Shown one piece after another: positions 32,740 to 44,635 of a stretch of 64,000 nucleotides of DNA. This DNA is from Riptortus pedestris (taxonomy: Eukaryota > Arthropoda > Insecta > Hemiptera > Alydidae). The notes under the pieces were generated by a model, which was not told the origin of the DNA, ran no database searches, and saw only the letters and a list, made by a program, of their open reading frames with translations. A program made the position numbers and the translations under genes. The stretch lies in the NCBI GenBank assembly GCA_019009955.1, contig CM032233.1, positions 96,679,501-96,743,500 on the forward strand, given 5' to 3'. The stretch's first letter is position 1, and every line of letters starts with the position of its first letter.

Positions 32740-32972
32740 ACCATTTATAGGATTGTAATAAGATTATATACAATTTTTCTACACGACTCATAATAACGGA
32801 GATACTTTGAATTTTCGAAATTCCCCCATACATTATCCCCCCCCCCCCTCCCACTCAGGGGTCCAATTTCAGTCGTTAACAAAATTTTATTTTTTCATAA
32901 AATATTTAAATATCGAGTTTGGTAAAGATGAAACATAAATTGCCACCGATAGAGCGTTATCAGACATATACG

Positions 32973-33032
<60 letters not shown>

Positions 33033-33127
33033 GACGGACCTCATTTTCGTCGTCTCCTGGGTATGACCGATGAATATTTGAGAGACTTTTCGCTTCATGA
33101 GTACAACCTCAATAGCTGAATTACCCT
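32740..33127 (-). mobile_element. Family A 5' half with (TA)n core
   Basis: Body from ATAATAACGGAGATAC, a core at 32976-33029, GGACGGACCTCATTTTCGTC and CCTCAATAGCTGAATTACCC. The terminal palindrome is degraded. Confidence 0.75.
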
Positions 33128-33229
33128 GGGTTACTTAAATAGTCTAAAATTGAAACGTTAAGCAACTTGAATTTTTAACATCTGAGTAACTTCATTATAA
33201 GATTTAATTGAAATGTTATAAAATCTACA

Positions 33230-33257
33230 AATATGAGTTTGGTAACGATGAAACAAC

Positions 33258-33327
<70 letters not shown>

Positions 33328-33452
33328 GAACGGACCTCATTTTCCTTATCTCCTAGACAGAATCGATAGCCATTTGAATTAATGTTTCAAAAATCGCGGC
33401 ATGAGTAGAGCCTGAATAGCTGATTTCCCTAAGGTGAAATCTGCTAAAAAAT
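33230..33452 (-). mobile_element. Family A 5' end with (TA)n core
   Basis: A short body piece (GAGTTTGGTAACGATGAAAC), a 65-bp TA core (33258-33322), the ACGGACCTCATTTTCC flank and a terminus GATTTCCCTAAGGTGAAATC, then TGCTAAAA. Confidence 0.75.
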
Positions 33453-34058
33453 TAAAATTGAAAATGAGGAGAAACACTTTAATTATATTTTTAATTAAAG
33501 CTATAATTTAATGCATTTTGCAACCACGTAAGTCAACTTAGGGATAATGAGAATTCCTGAGAAACACCACTTGTGAAAAATTTGCGTGGGCGACTCAGTG
33601 AGGTGTGAAGGGACGCTTCTTTCAGGTTCTATTGTTAGTCCAAAATTCAGGCTGTTTCTTTTTTTTTAAAAAATCTTCGGTTTAGAGAGAACATTTGACG
33701 CATTGTGTCGGTTTGCCAAGGTCTAATAAACGTTGCCGGATTACAGAAACCGGACTATGGAAATAAGTAGCATGAAACAGTCATAAGAAAATTTCAAACT
33801 TGATCCTACATTGTTTTTAAAGAGGACATTTTTTCCTGAGCGATGAACTATACCGATAAGTAGGGTTGTTTTTGTAAATGTTTTTCTACATTGGTATTTG
33901 ATAGCAAGGGATTAGTTATTAGTATTGATATTATAAAGATTTACCACGTGCTGGTATGGTTACTCTAGTAATGCAGTGGTTTATCGTAGGCTGAAAACAA
34001 GAAAATACTAACAACTAGCTTAATGTTTTTGACTTACGAGAAAATGTATAAGACAAAT
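33453..34058. other. Low-copy spacer
   Basis: No gene or repeat family recognised. Confidence 0.4.
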
Positions 34059-34709
34059 AAAGTCCGTCACGCAGGGGCTGCGTAAACTAAGCAGATTTCC
34101 CATGTGAAGTTTTACAATAGAGAAATCTGCATACTGGTAACACAATACCACCGTGAGTAAATACTAAGGGTAATGAGAAATCTTTCAGTTAATATTTTGA
34201 AGTGAAAGGTCTTCTGAATTGTAAGAATAATTTATATTTTAATAACTCAAATTTTAGTAGTCCAAGAACTAAAGAAGTGGGGGGGGGCGGATGAACAGAA
34301 CGCATTTGCATGTATCGAAGGTAAGGTAAGGTTAGAAACGACAGGTAAGGTTAGAAGAAGCTTCCACCAGAGCCGAACAGTTACGGAAACGACAGAACTA
34401 ATTCGAACAATACCCGACCACATGTCCCACAGACTTCATAAAAACGCAAATATCTCGGTTAATATTCAAGATAGAGATTAAATGTATATAACAATATTTA
34501 TAGTAAATTTAATTTTCAATAAGATAAGTTCTATACAATTTTTCCATCCGATGCATAATAACGGAAATATTTCGAATTTTCGAAAATCCCCCCACTCTAA
34601 ACCCCCCTCTCTCTGGTCCGATTTCAGCCATTAACGAACTTGATCTGTCTTTTTACATAAAACGGTTTAATATCGAGTTTCGTAACGATCAAACAAAAAT
34701 TGCGACCGC

Positions 34710-34773
<64 letters not shown>

Positions 34774-34895
34774 GAACGGACCTCATTTTCGTCATCTCCT
34801 GGGTAGGATCGCTAGACATTTGAAGAAATTTTTCGATAATCACGTCATGAGTACGACCTCAATAGCTGATTTCCCTTAAGGGAAATATGCTAAAA
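34059..34895 (-). mobile_element. Family A element, complete, cassette type 3
   Basis: Both termini are present. The 3' hairpin ACGCAG-GGG-CTGCGT is perfect and lies nine bases from the AAAG edge. The 5' palindrome is intact except for one change in the outer repeat. The 55-bp TA core is at 34713-34768. The cassette with GAAGCTTCCACCAGAGCCGA is shared, inverted, with 25651-25965. At 837 bp this is a good type copy. Confidence 0.85.
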
Positions 34896-34899
34896 TGTG

Positions 34900-35595
34900 A
34901 AGGACCAATTGTATAAGAAGATTGAATCTACGGCATTTTTCGATCTGACTCATAATAACGGAGATATTTCAAGTGATCGAATCTCCTTCTCTTTTCCAAA
35001 TCCTATTTCAGACATTAATTAATTATCTTAGAGTTGAATAAAAAATTAAAATATTGAGCATCGTATGGACGAAATAAACATTTTTCAGTAAAGACCGTAA
35101 AATCTTAATTGACAACGTCATCACACTAACATATTTGCATGCAAGTCACATAATAATGCAATATTTGGTAATTAAGAATCGAAAAAGTAGTTCATGATAT
35201 AACAGATTTTTTTTAATATGACACGTGTAGGATTGGGATTTACGGAAGGCAGAAAACTAAAAGTGCAAAAACCACAGTTAATATTCAACATAGAGGAAAA
35301 GTGTATACAACAACATTTATAGAAGATTGCGATATGATTGGTTCTATTAAAATTTTCGATCCAAGGTATAATATATAATAACGGAGATGAATTGCCAAAA
35401 TTCCACCCTCCTCTCCCCCCTCCCACTGGGCGGATTTAAGTCGTTAACGAACTTGATCTTTATTTTTACATAAAGCGTTTAAAAATTCATTCATCTACCA
35501 GGTAGGATCGATATTCATTTGAGAAATTTTTTCCAGAATCGCGTCATGAGTACAACCTCAATAGCTGATTAACCTTAAGGGAAATCTGCCAAAAT
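34900..35595 (-). mobile_element. Two overlapping family A remnants without core
   Basis: A body piece (TTTTTCGATCTGACTCATAA) is followed by a second body from TATTTGGTAATTAAG to a 5' end CTCAATAGCTGATTAACCTT, AAGGGAAATCTGCC. The microsatellite core is deleted in the second. Confidence 0.6.
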
Positions 35596-36840
35596 TGAAT
35601 CCCTAAGCATCTTGATTTTTTGAGATCTCAGTAACTTTATTAAAATGCTTAATTGAAATCTTATAAATTCAATAACATTTTCGTGTTTTACTGACCCTTT
35701 TTTGGCTATTAATGAAAGCACTCATTGAGCCGACAGTTAGCACTGCTAGGAAATTGTAATGTATATATTGTCAAACTGAATAATTTATATTTTTCAATAA
35801 TAAGCTTTTTTCTTCAGGAATTGGATTCATAAATAGACAAATTATTTTTCATCTCAATCCTCTAAGGAAGTAAAAGTAAACCAAATGGTCCAATACAAAC
35901 ACTTGTATGCCACCCTTAGACAGGACATGACGAATGGTAACCATGTTTTAATCACTGGCATAAAAGTCCTCATAGGTTTGGGATGTGAGAACTAGACAAA
36001 GGAAAATGGTAGAGGTTCTTGTTATTCCCCACTTGTACATTATTTAAAAATCTGGGAGCAATTGAAAATAAGAGTTATAAAATAGGATTTGACATTACTG
36101 TTAGAATGATTATAACTTCCAGGTACTTCTTAGATTTGCGATAACAAATAAATAACACCACAAAATTTTGATGCTGCAGGACCTAAGCATGTTCCACTAT
36201 CTTCCTTGTGGTTCTCAGCTAGAGTTCTACACGAACAACTTGCGCAAGTCATCATTCGGTTCATGCTGACTTTTTCTCGCCCGATCCTGTGAACCATGAA
36301 GATGGTTACGCGAGCACTTAGTTGAAGTAGTAGTGGTACATGGAAGAAAGTTGGCACAATTATCCTCACAGGAAGGGACAGAACAATCTCCAGTAATTAT
36401 TTAATCTAAACGGTGGATCTGTTTCAAAAACTCTGTTACAAAAAGAAATGCTGACAAAATGGCAAAGGAAGCTGACTGACACCGAAAAGGGGCGATCATT
36501 AAAAGCCTTCACTCCAGAAACTAAAATTCGACTGACAAACAAAATATTTAAACCAAACATGAAACTGGCCAGTTTACTCACATACTCGTAAGCGAGTCGT
36601 TCGCTAAAAAGAACATAACAGTATAAAAATATTACCAGATGTTTTTAAATACAGTGAGTGAAAAAGGTTAATTGCTGGTTAAAAATTACAAGAAGTGCGA
36701 AAGTTTTTTATCAGGTGTCTCGTGTTATCTGCGACTGTGTTATGTTGAGTCTTAGATGCGACTGTGTTAAGCAGCTGTTAAAACTGTACCATTGTAAATA
36801 GTGAAAATGGACTTGTTATGTGTAAATATTTCATCCCCAA
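35596..36840. other. Low-copy segment, less AT-rich
   Basis: No repeat similarity. On the minus strand, about 36385-36220 reads as a Cys-containing open stretch (SCEDNCANFLPC, TKCSRNHLHG) ending in a stop, but with no ATG or clear splice signals. It could be a lost exon or chance. Confidence 0.3.
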
Positions 36841-36844
36841 GAAG

Positions 36845-36921
<77 letters not shown>
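36845..36921. repeat. (TC)n(TA)n compound microsatellite
   Basis: About 14 TC units then a long TA run; the core of the family A element that follows. Confidence 0.95.
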
Positions 36922-36924
<3 letters not shown>

Positions 36925-37592
36925 TCGTTACCAAACTCGATATATAAGCGTTCTAGGCAAAACTAAAGGTCATGTTCCTTAATGTCTGAAATCAGACTAG
37001 TAAGGGGGGGGGGATTTCGAAAATTTGAAATATCTCCGTTATTATTGTTAAGATCTTTTAATAACATTTGATATAAATTTATTCCCAATCTTCAATATTA
37101 ATAGAGATATTTGGATTTTTTTTAGTTTTCAACCTTCAGTAAACTCCCACTCCTACTCATGGCCACATAAATAGCACTCTGTTATAAAATGAAAACCACT
37201 TTATTCGAAGCTTAAACACCAAGTATTGTTTTGAACAGATATTTACTAGATGAGTTACTTGCAGGCACGTAAGATTGTTACGTTCTTTACTCGAAAATGT
37301 CAATTTTTTCCATACCACACTCGGAATTTAACGGTTTGATTCATCACTAAAGGTCGTATTGGGCGATGACGGAAATTGGCCTCGGGAGGGGGGATAATTA
37401 AAAATATTAAATGTCATCATTATATAACCAATGCTGTGTAGCTTTAATTTTCTAATTGTTGTTAACTTCATTTTTTTTTGGGTGTAAATTTAGCGTGTTA
37501 TATGTATTAGAAGAAATAGTGAATGTGATTTCATTCATACATACAGCACGTGGGAAATATGCTTAGTTTACGAAGTCCTTGCGTGAAGGACG
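36922..37592 (+). mobile_element. Family A element from core to 3' end
   Basis: GTCGTTACCAAACTCGATAT, the G-run, the body, GGGAAATATGCTTAGTTTAC and a degraded end GTGAAGGACG. The next copy begins in the shared T-run, giving a head-to-tail tandem. Confidence 0.75.
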
Positions 37593-38175
37593 TTTTTAGC
37601 AGATTTCCCTTAAGGTAAATCAGCTATTGAGATCGTACTCATGACGAATTTTCGCAAAATGTCTTCAAATGACCATCGATCCTACCCAGGAATTGACGAA
37701 AATGAGGTTGGTTCAAAATTATACATATATTGTTCTGATTACGCTCTAGCGGTCTCAATTTTTGTTTGATAGTTACCAAAATCGATATTTAATCGTCTAA
37801 TTTAAAAAGAAAGATCAAGTTCATTAATGGTGAAATCGGACCAGTCGGAGGGATTTTCGAAAATTTTTGAAATATCTCCGTTACTATAACTGTTGAAAAT
37901 TAAATGTACTATAGATATATTTTTAAACATTTATTCTCTGAATATTAACCGAGATATTTGCATTTTTCAGTTTTCAGCCTTCAGTAAACTCCTACTCCTA
38001 CTCATGTCACATAAACAATACTCTGTCATATAATAGACCACTTTATTTGAAGCTTAAATGCCAAATATTGATTTCAAGAGATCTTGCAATCTTGATACGA
38101 GATACATGCAAATATTATCTGTTGATCTTCTCGTCTTATGTTTTTGGATTACTAAGGGAAATCTGCTAAAAAAAA
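37593..38175 (+). mobile_element. Family A element, tandem copy with collapsed core
   Basis: TTTTTAGCAGATTTCCCTTA opens it; the core is reduced to TACATATATTG. The body ends prematurely near 38140 and is followed by TAAGGGAAATCTGCTAAAA, an inverted 5' terminus, so a third partial copy abuts it. Confidence 0.7.
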
Positions 38176-39189
38176 TATGTTGTCCTTCATGTAACAAATT
38201 ATTGTAAATACCCCACTGTATTGTAGGTAGTGTCGAATGATGGGTCGTTACCAGCAAAGAGAATTAGGTAAATTTACTCTCATTTCAGGGATACAGAACC
38301 CAGAAAAAAAACTGTACTAGTATACACAAGTCGGATAAAGTCGTGAAATTACTGCCAGGTCTTAGTTAGTAGCGAGTTTTGCTTGAGGAACTCGAATAGT
38401 ACTTTTTATTTTGTAATTAACAAGTTTTGCAAGTAAGTTTTTCAAATTTGCGTATTTTTTATTTTAATTTTACTTTAAATCGATTTTCTCTCAACAAACA
38501 AAGAAGTTGGTCCCATTAATATATGAAGTATTTAATCTTCCCTCGACGTATTAGCAGAGGAATCGTGATAACATCATGAGGAGCCAAATTAATCAATCAG
38601 TGATCCTGTAGGTGTTGCTCGAAGGGGTAAGTCTTGCTTTTACTGGCTGGACTAAGACGAGGGACATCGATCCAACATGGGGTTGGCGGTCGTCAAGGGC
38701 ACCACGCCATGTTCCTTAGGGCTGAGAAAGGGGGCCTCCTTCTCCATTATCGCTGGATTTAGTCTATCTTAAGTCCCCTCTCCCGGATCCTCGAAGTTCT
38801 AAGCCCCTTCTTCTAAAACCCAAATCTCAGCGTCCTATAAAGTAATTTCCTAGGACCGCCTCCTCCTAACGTACGGCTCAACACATCTTTCCCCTCGTCT
38901 TCAGAATAGAGAAAGCTCACAGTCTATTCTTCGCATAAACATAGTCAAGAGATCATTTAGGGCACTTAATATCCATATATTGCCAAAACTAATTCTAACA
39001 AAAACGTTTAACGAAAACGACTGTTGTGATCACGCGTGAAAATAATAATTTTATTAGATGTAATTCAAAAAATTGTAACTATAAATTTAAAGGGGCAAAA
39101 TGTTCAATAAAAGTGACTGTGGGATAGGTCATAAGTCCAAGCAAAATATCTAAACATTTATCTTCTATTTCGATGTTAGGTACAATATC
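38176..39189. other. Low-copy spacer with GC-richer part (about 38560-38900)
   Basis: No repeat match in the window and no frame with family features. The GC-richer portion could be old retroelement UTR; unsupported. Confidence 0.35.
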
Positions 39190-39715
39190 AAAATTCCGTC
39201 ACGCAAGGGCGTACGTTCTACAATAGATAAGTCTTCATACTGGTAACACTTAACAACACGGTGAATATTAAGTGAATAAATGCAAACGCTAATGATAAAT
39301 CTTTCAGTCAATTTTAATAAACTCTCAACGGAAAGCGTCTGAACTGTAAACAATTTGGTTAGCCAACCACTCAGGGCTAAACAGATAAATAGAAATACAC
39401 TTCACCGAAAAAAAGGAAGAAAAACCATTATTGAAATATATCTAAATATAACATATTAATTTGATTGAAAAATATTTACAATATCTAGTTCTGTAATTTA
39501 TAATGAATCGGATTAATTTTTATCTCAATCACTTACATTTCAGTAATCCAAAAACATAAGACGGGGGGATCAACAGATAATATTTGCACGTATCTCGTAT
39601 AATTAAGGTCTCTTGCAATCAATATTTGGCATTTAAGCTTTAAATAAAGTGCTCTATTATATGATTGAGTATTGTTTATGTGACATGAGTGGGAGTAGGG
39701 GTTCGCTGAAAACTG

Positions 39716-39721
<6 letters not shown>
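39190..39721 (-). mobile_element. Family A element up to a (TA)n run
   Basis: It runs from AAATTCCGTCACGCAAGGGC through the body to GGGTTCGCTGAAAACTGATA, then (TA)n at 39722-39761. Unrelated sequence follows, so the core junction was breached. Confidence 0.75.
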
Positions 39722-39761
<40 letters not shown>

Positions 39762-39764
<3 letters not shown>

Positions 39765-40101
39765 GAGTGACATGAGGTCACTAGAGTGTCAAAACAGCAG
39801 TTGGGTAATCGGCTCAATTCACACAGTTTAATTTTATGGTTCATTTTAAAAGAAGACCTTAGGGAAAAGAGGAAGGATGCAATCAGGGTTTTAAATGTTC
39901 AGTGATTCTCCCCAAGGAAAATGTGTTAATAAAATGTAGAGAACAGAGCTGCTCCCGACGCGACTTGCATAATATCAGCTTACAATAGATCAGTGGATTT
40001 CCATTAATGGAAATAATATTGACTTAATTAATAACAATTGTACTCAAGACACAGTTTTCTGAACATTATAAGTTAGCTAAATTACTAGAAAATATTAACC
40101 T
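39762..40101. other. Unidentified sequence abutting a (TA)n run
   Basis: Not family A, B or SINE. It begins directly at the microsatellite, like the Penelope fragment and Helitrons elsewhere, but no element ends are recognisable. Confidence 0.3.
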
Positions 40102-40319
40102 TTAAACGACAAGGCTGTGTCATACTTGACACCTATGCACTAATTTGTACACTCGTGAGCTTATAACAAACAGGACAAGACTGGTGTGCTCAATACCCTC
40201 CTATTCAGTAATCAACTACACGTCGAGGTCATTGCACGCTCTGTCCTCCACCATTTTTCGTAGTTTTTCGGAGTGTTAGTGCCAGTAGGTGTCCTATATG
40301 ACACTGCCTTGTTGTTTAA
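40102..40319. mobile_element. piggyBac-type MITE with TTAA ends
   Basis: TTAA at 40102 and at 40316 bound 218 bp. The inverted ends (TTAAACGACAAGGCTGTGTC versus TTAAACAACAAGGCAGTGTC, continuing with ACACC) are about 32 bp long. It is either a MITE sharing the TTAA with its neighbour or a duplicated terminal region of the element that follows. Confidence 0.65.
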
Positions 40320-40773
40320 CTTCCCTTTTGTATATTTTCTATGACAATGAATTCGCTATTTATCACTGAAGATGAGATTAGAAATGAACTTTTAAGACAA
40401 ATGGAACAAAGTGATAGTAATTTATAAATAATAATAGAAAAAAAAAAGAAGATGCACCCGTCTTTGGTGTAAATGCCAAAGAAGTATTTGCGGTGAACAC
40501 ATAGTATACTATGGTTGCTCTGAATGTTTTGCCAATAATGAATCATCAAGTAAATAGTTTCATGTTTTTTGGCATTATTTTCCTTATAAATGAGTCCTTC
40601 AATTTTTTTTTGTACTGTGTAGGTTAATATTTGTATATAATTTTTTATAGTTAGGTATATTTTTGTATAATAATAATATGCTACTAATATATGCTTCTTT
40701 GCTTATTTATTTCGTAAGTAAAGGTATTACATAGTAAGTTATTATATTACAAATATTACATAATATATTATTA

Positions 40774-40810
<37 letters not shown>

Positions 40811-41050
40811 TTATTTAATATTTCATTATATGCTCTCATTGGTGACTGGGGGGGTGGGGTACTCACCGGCACACGCACACACTAACACACTATTCTTCTT
40901 AACTTTTCTAGATGTTATTTTGAGACATGAAAAAGTGATTCTGAGCAGAATAAAATGGAAAATATGCATATGGCAGGTAGGTGTCATGTATGACACCTAC
41001 TTGTCAAATTTGTTCTGGGACACAGCCGTGTCATGCAATTCTATTCTTCT
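40316..41050 (+). mobile_element. piggyBac-derived element, internally deleted
   Basis: It starts at TTAA 40316, contains piggyBac N- and C-terminal coding remnants and a TA run (40780-40807), and ends near GGACACAGCCGTGTCATGCA. That end shares the GGCTGTGTC core of the left terminus in inverse orientation. The right TTAA is not evident, so the exact edge is uncertain. Confidence 0.55.
40341..40557 (+). pseudogene. piggyBac transposase remnants: N-terminus and C-terminal finger
   Basis: An ATG at 40341 starts a 28-residue peptide, MTMNSLFITEDEIRNELLRQ onward, typical of piggyBac N-termini, ended by TAA at 40425. After an A-run, a second frame (about 40447-40557) encodes CTRLWCKCQRSICGEHIVYY and GCSECFANNES before a stop. 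The Cys/His spacing fits the piggyBac C-terminal zinc-binding finger. All of the DDD catalytic domain is gone, the same type of deletion as at 13123-13692 but in a different lineage. Confidence 0.7.
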
Positions 41051-41059
41051 AATATTAGA

Positions 41060-41805
41060 AAATTAAAACAATGAAATATAAGAAAACCAATTAAGCAATG
41101 AGATGCCCACCTTTAGCCACGGACTCGCCCATATATCTATGAAACACGACACGGAAGTTGTTTCTCTTCATAAAACGTGAGAACAAATGACCCCATTGTC
41201 AGAAGGAAGGAAACCCCTTAAACCTTAAAGGCCCCCAAGAATAGGTACAAATGTTGAGCCGTTTTATAGATTGAAGACATTTACGTCTGAGAAAGGCCAT
41301 TCGAGAAGGTTAAGAACCATTGAATCGTCCGTATAGCACTGAAGCCATTAAACTGTCTGTAGCAAATAGCAACTATTGAAATCTGATTTTACTGCACACA
41401 ACTGGAATTGTTGTTCAAATCGAAAAACCTTCATCTTTGAAGGGGCCGAGCCACTTTATCCTCTAGCCTGAATGAATAATATGCTGTTTGACATAAACTT
41501 ATGTTCAATCATTCGTAGTTTATACGTCGGGTTGACGTCTACTTAAGAAATAGGTTGTATTTCATATTTATTAGCAAAATCCCGCCTTCTAGTGCCTCTC
41601 TAACATTTGTTCATTGACTATTCAAAGGATCAATTTGCGTTATTGCCATGAACCTGGGAACCCATTTCTGTCACATTTCTGAAAGAAATATAAAATAGAT
41701 ATACGTAGGAATTCGTGTGAGTATAAATTTGTGTGCTAAATTTATTACTGATTCCTTATAGGAAATAAAAATGTCTACAGCCCAAAATAATCACTATATT
41801 TATTT
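41060..41805. other. Low-copy spacer
   Basis: No gene or repeat family recognised. Confidence 0.4.
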
Positions 41806-41808
41806 CAA

Positions 41809-42016
41809 CATGGAGCTCATGTTAGCCGTGTCAGTTAAAGCGTTGGCTTTAATTCCACGTGGTAGACCTAGATTGGCGAATTCGATTCTCGCCTGGGCAC
41901 TAGGAATTTATTTAATGACGAAATCCTTAGTCCCTCCCTGGCTAGAGAAGGGTGGTCACCTGTAGATAACCCGTCCCAATTAGCCATAGCAGAAAAAATT
42001 GGACGTTAATAAATAA
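41809..42016 (+). mobile_element. tRNA-derived SINE, full length
   Basis: Head ATGTTAGCCGTGTCAGTTAA (A-box region) and GCGAATTCGATTCTCGCC (B box), body AATCCTTAGTCCCTCCCTGG, CCCGTCCCAATTAGCC and tail GGACGTTAATAAATAATAAT. A change in the B box (GAATTCGA) may weaken it. Confidence 0.85.
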
Positions 42017-42345
42017 TAATAATATTTCAGTATAACGTTTCGGCTTATATTCGCCATCTTCAGATAAGCGTATAATACAATTTTCCATTGTAAACATGAA
42101 AATATATATAAACACTATGACATGAGATAAATTAGATATATTTTTAAAATTATTTTAAGAGCTGGTCATGCTCCTCATATGGATTATTAATATTTTATGA
42201 TTCTGACAAAGGTGAAATTGTTATATATGTGTCATGAATTATATATTTTTATGTTGACAATCGAAAATTATATTATATGTTCATCAGAAGATGCCGAAAC
42301 GTTGTATTGAAAAAGTGATTATTTTTGGTTGACAGCTGTAGATAT
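42017..42345. repeat. Inverted-end element with CTGAAGA-GAAACG motifs
   Basis: The left edge, read on the minus strand, gives CTGAAGATGGCGAATATAAG, CCGAAACGTTATACTGAAA. The right edge, plus strand, gives AGAAGATGCCGAAACGTTGT, ATTGAAA. The pair are inverted copies enclosing 230 bp of AT-rich non-coding DNA. Confidence 0.45.
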
Positions 42346-42719
42346 TTTTATTTTCTATAAGAATTTATTTATCCCCAAAAATGGAAAAAAAAACTGAATT
42401 TTTTACTGATTAATAAACTAATAGATGCACAAATCAGTATTTTCAGGACTACAATCGAACAAGTATTTTGCTTGTGCAATGGTATGTGATATTCAAAACA
42501 AATTTATTTTCATGAATGCTTCAATGCGACAGAAAGCTAAAGAGTTAGAGTTTGATGCGTGTGGTAAACTAAGTTTGTCATGATTGCTAGGGCTATACTT
42601 CTCAAACGGTGCGTGCGAGGTGGGGAGGGGGAGGGATGGAAAGTGAGAGTCAGTGATTAAGCAGACTTCCCTTATGTGGCCCCTTACTCTTTCAAAAATG
42701 ATTAAGGCTTCTAACATAT
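42346..42719. other. Low-copy spacer
   Basis: No recognisable element apart from a G-rich patch (42605-42640). ATAT at 42716-42719 is the left target duplication of the adjacent LTR. Confidence 0.4.
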
Positions 42720-43251
42720 TGTTACGTTTTATTACAAAATCAGTAATAAACGTTGTTTATAAGAGTTCTTTTGGATTGCAAAATTAAACACACACAAGCT
42801 TCACTGTTTTTATCACTGCACAATTTATTTAACAATGCACTACACACTTAGGTAATTATTCTTAATTACTACTCACAGAATGCTCTGATAGCGCCACTGT
42901 TCTTGTTTATTACACAGTCCAATAATTCACTCACACTCACTGAAGTTCAAAAAAAAACGGCACTGCACTGTCTTAAACACGGCACTAAACTGTACTTATA
43001 GGGTCACGGCACAACACTGTTCTTCACATAAAAACACTTTATCACACTGCACTAAGTCGTTCTGCAGCACTGAACGCACTTGAGGCGCACTTGATGACAG
43101 CTGAGAACAAACTAAAACTGTGGGGCGAGTTGCACATACTTATATAGAGGAGCGGCAACATAGTCCCTCGGTCGGCTCCTTTCATCTCCCCCTCACCTCC
43201 CAAATACGCGGCTATCTCTGTTAATCCTTCATGTATTTAATTTTCGCAACA
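42720..43251 (-). mobile_element. Solo LTR of a Gypsy-like retrotransposon
   Basis: On the minus strand the 532-bp unit begins TGTTGCGAAAATTAAATAC and ends AAAACGTAACA, with TGTT...AACA ends. It contains CTCTATATAAGTATGTGC, a TATA-box-like start region, and several AATAAA signals further on (GTGTAATAAACAAG, TTAAATAAATTG). ATAT flanks both sides (42716-42719, 43252-43255), a 4-bp duplication of the Gypsy type, though weak in AT-rich DNA. No primer-binding site, coding region or second LTR lies nearby, so it is the product of LTR-LTR recombination. Confidence 0.75.
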
Positions 43252-43274
43252 ATATATTAACCGTCTTTATACAT

Positions 43275-43420
43275 TATTAGCAGGTTTCCTTTAAGGGACA
43301 TCCGCTGTAGAGGTTGTACTCAAGCTGAGATTATAGAAGAATTTTCACAAATGTTCATATCCTAGCTAGGAGATAACGAAAATGAAGTCTATATAAAAAT
43401 TATAACTATATATATAGGCT
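43275..43420 (+). mobile_element. Family A 5' end, diverged
   Basis: TTAGCAGGTTTCCTTTAAGG, GTAGAGGTTGTACTC and AGCTAGGAGATAACGAAAAT, ending in a short TA run. Confidence 0.7.
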
Positions 43421-44006
43421 CTCCCAAGTTCCCGTGTCATCCCCCTTAAAATCGACAATTATATTAATTAAAGGGTGATGCTTGGTCTACCATAATTGTG
43501 ACCCCTGAAAAATCTTTTTTGATTTCCATATTCAACCTCCTAACTTTCTCCAGTACATCACCAGCGACCATGACTTTGGAATTTCCAACGGAATACCGTA
43601 CTTTTTTTTTTGACGGATTCTCGTAGAAAATGAAATTCTAAAACGAGTTTATATCTGAGAATTTTTCGATTTGACGCATCCTTTAGCCGTTACATGCATT
43701 CATCTATATTTCAGAAACCGTACGCTTTATTGAAAAATGCTGCGACATAAAGGTTATCTTTGAAACAAGTCTATGGGAAAAGGAATGGATTCTGAAATAT
43801 AAAATAAAAAGTATTTAACATGAAATAACGCAAAAGTTTATCCAAAAAATGTTTACTTATGTTTACCAACATAACAAAAAACGTTCGTAGAATTAATTTA
43901 TTATAAACTAATTATGTAGTAATTATTTGTAAAAGGAATACATTTGGTGTGGTGTCTTCCAGGGAAGAATCATCGACCCACATTTCTTTGATAAAACATT
44001 AAATGG

Positions 44007-44016
<10 letters not shown>
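43421..44016. other. Low-copy spacer
   Basis: Unidentified sequence between two family A copies. As at 39762 it starts just after a TA run. No coding frame. Confidence 0.35.
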
Positions 44017-44055
<39 letters not shown>

Positions 44056-44635
44056 ACTGTTACAGTTCTAGCGGTCCCAAATTGGTTTTGATCGATAATA
44101 AACTCGATATTTAAACGTTTTATGTAAAACTAAATATTACGTTCGTTAACTGCTAAAATCGGACCAGTGGAAGGAGGATTTAGAGGGTGGGAATTTGGAT
44201 AATTCAAAATATCTCCATTATTATACGTCATATCGAAAAATTGTATAGAGTCCATATTATTGCAAATTTAATATTCTATAAATGTAGTTATGTTTTCTCT
44301 ATCTTCAATGTTAACCGAGATGTTGGAATTTTTTTAGATTTCAGCCTTCAGCCACTTTTAGTCATTGCACCTTAAAAATATGAGAATCATAGAAAGTCTT
44401 ATTCCGAGCATACATATACAATATTGCTTTCAACTTACCTTTATTATGTTAGATACATACCAATAGTTAGTGAGAACATGTCATCAATTAAGGTTTTATT
44501 GACCGACCTACCTACTCATCAGATATTTTTGGAAATAGAGAATATGAGAATATATGGTGAGATGAGATCAATAGTGTGTCATTCCAACTTGTGGGAAATC
44601 TGCTTAGTTTACGTAGCCCATGTGTGACGGACTTA
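44017..44635 (+). mobile_element. Family A element from core to 3' end
   Basis: (TA)n at 44017-44051, GACTGTTACAGTTCTAGCGG, the body and GGGAAATCTGCTTAGTTTAC, GTAGCCCATGTGTGACGGAC. The terminal hairpin is imperfect. Confidence 0.8.

Noticed and set aside
36130..36581. Two minus-strand open frames and a Cys-containing alternative frame
   Set aside because: No family features, no start or splice signals that agree; kept only as a remark.
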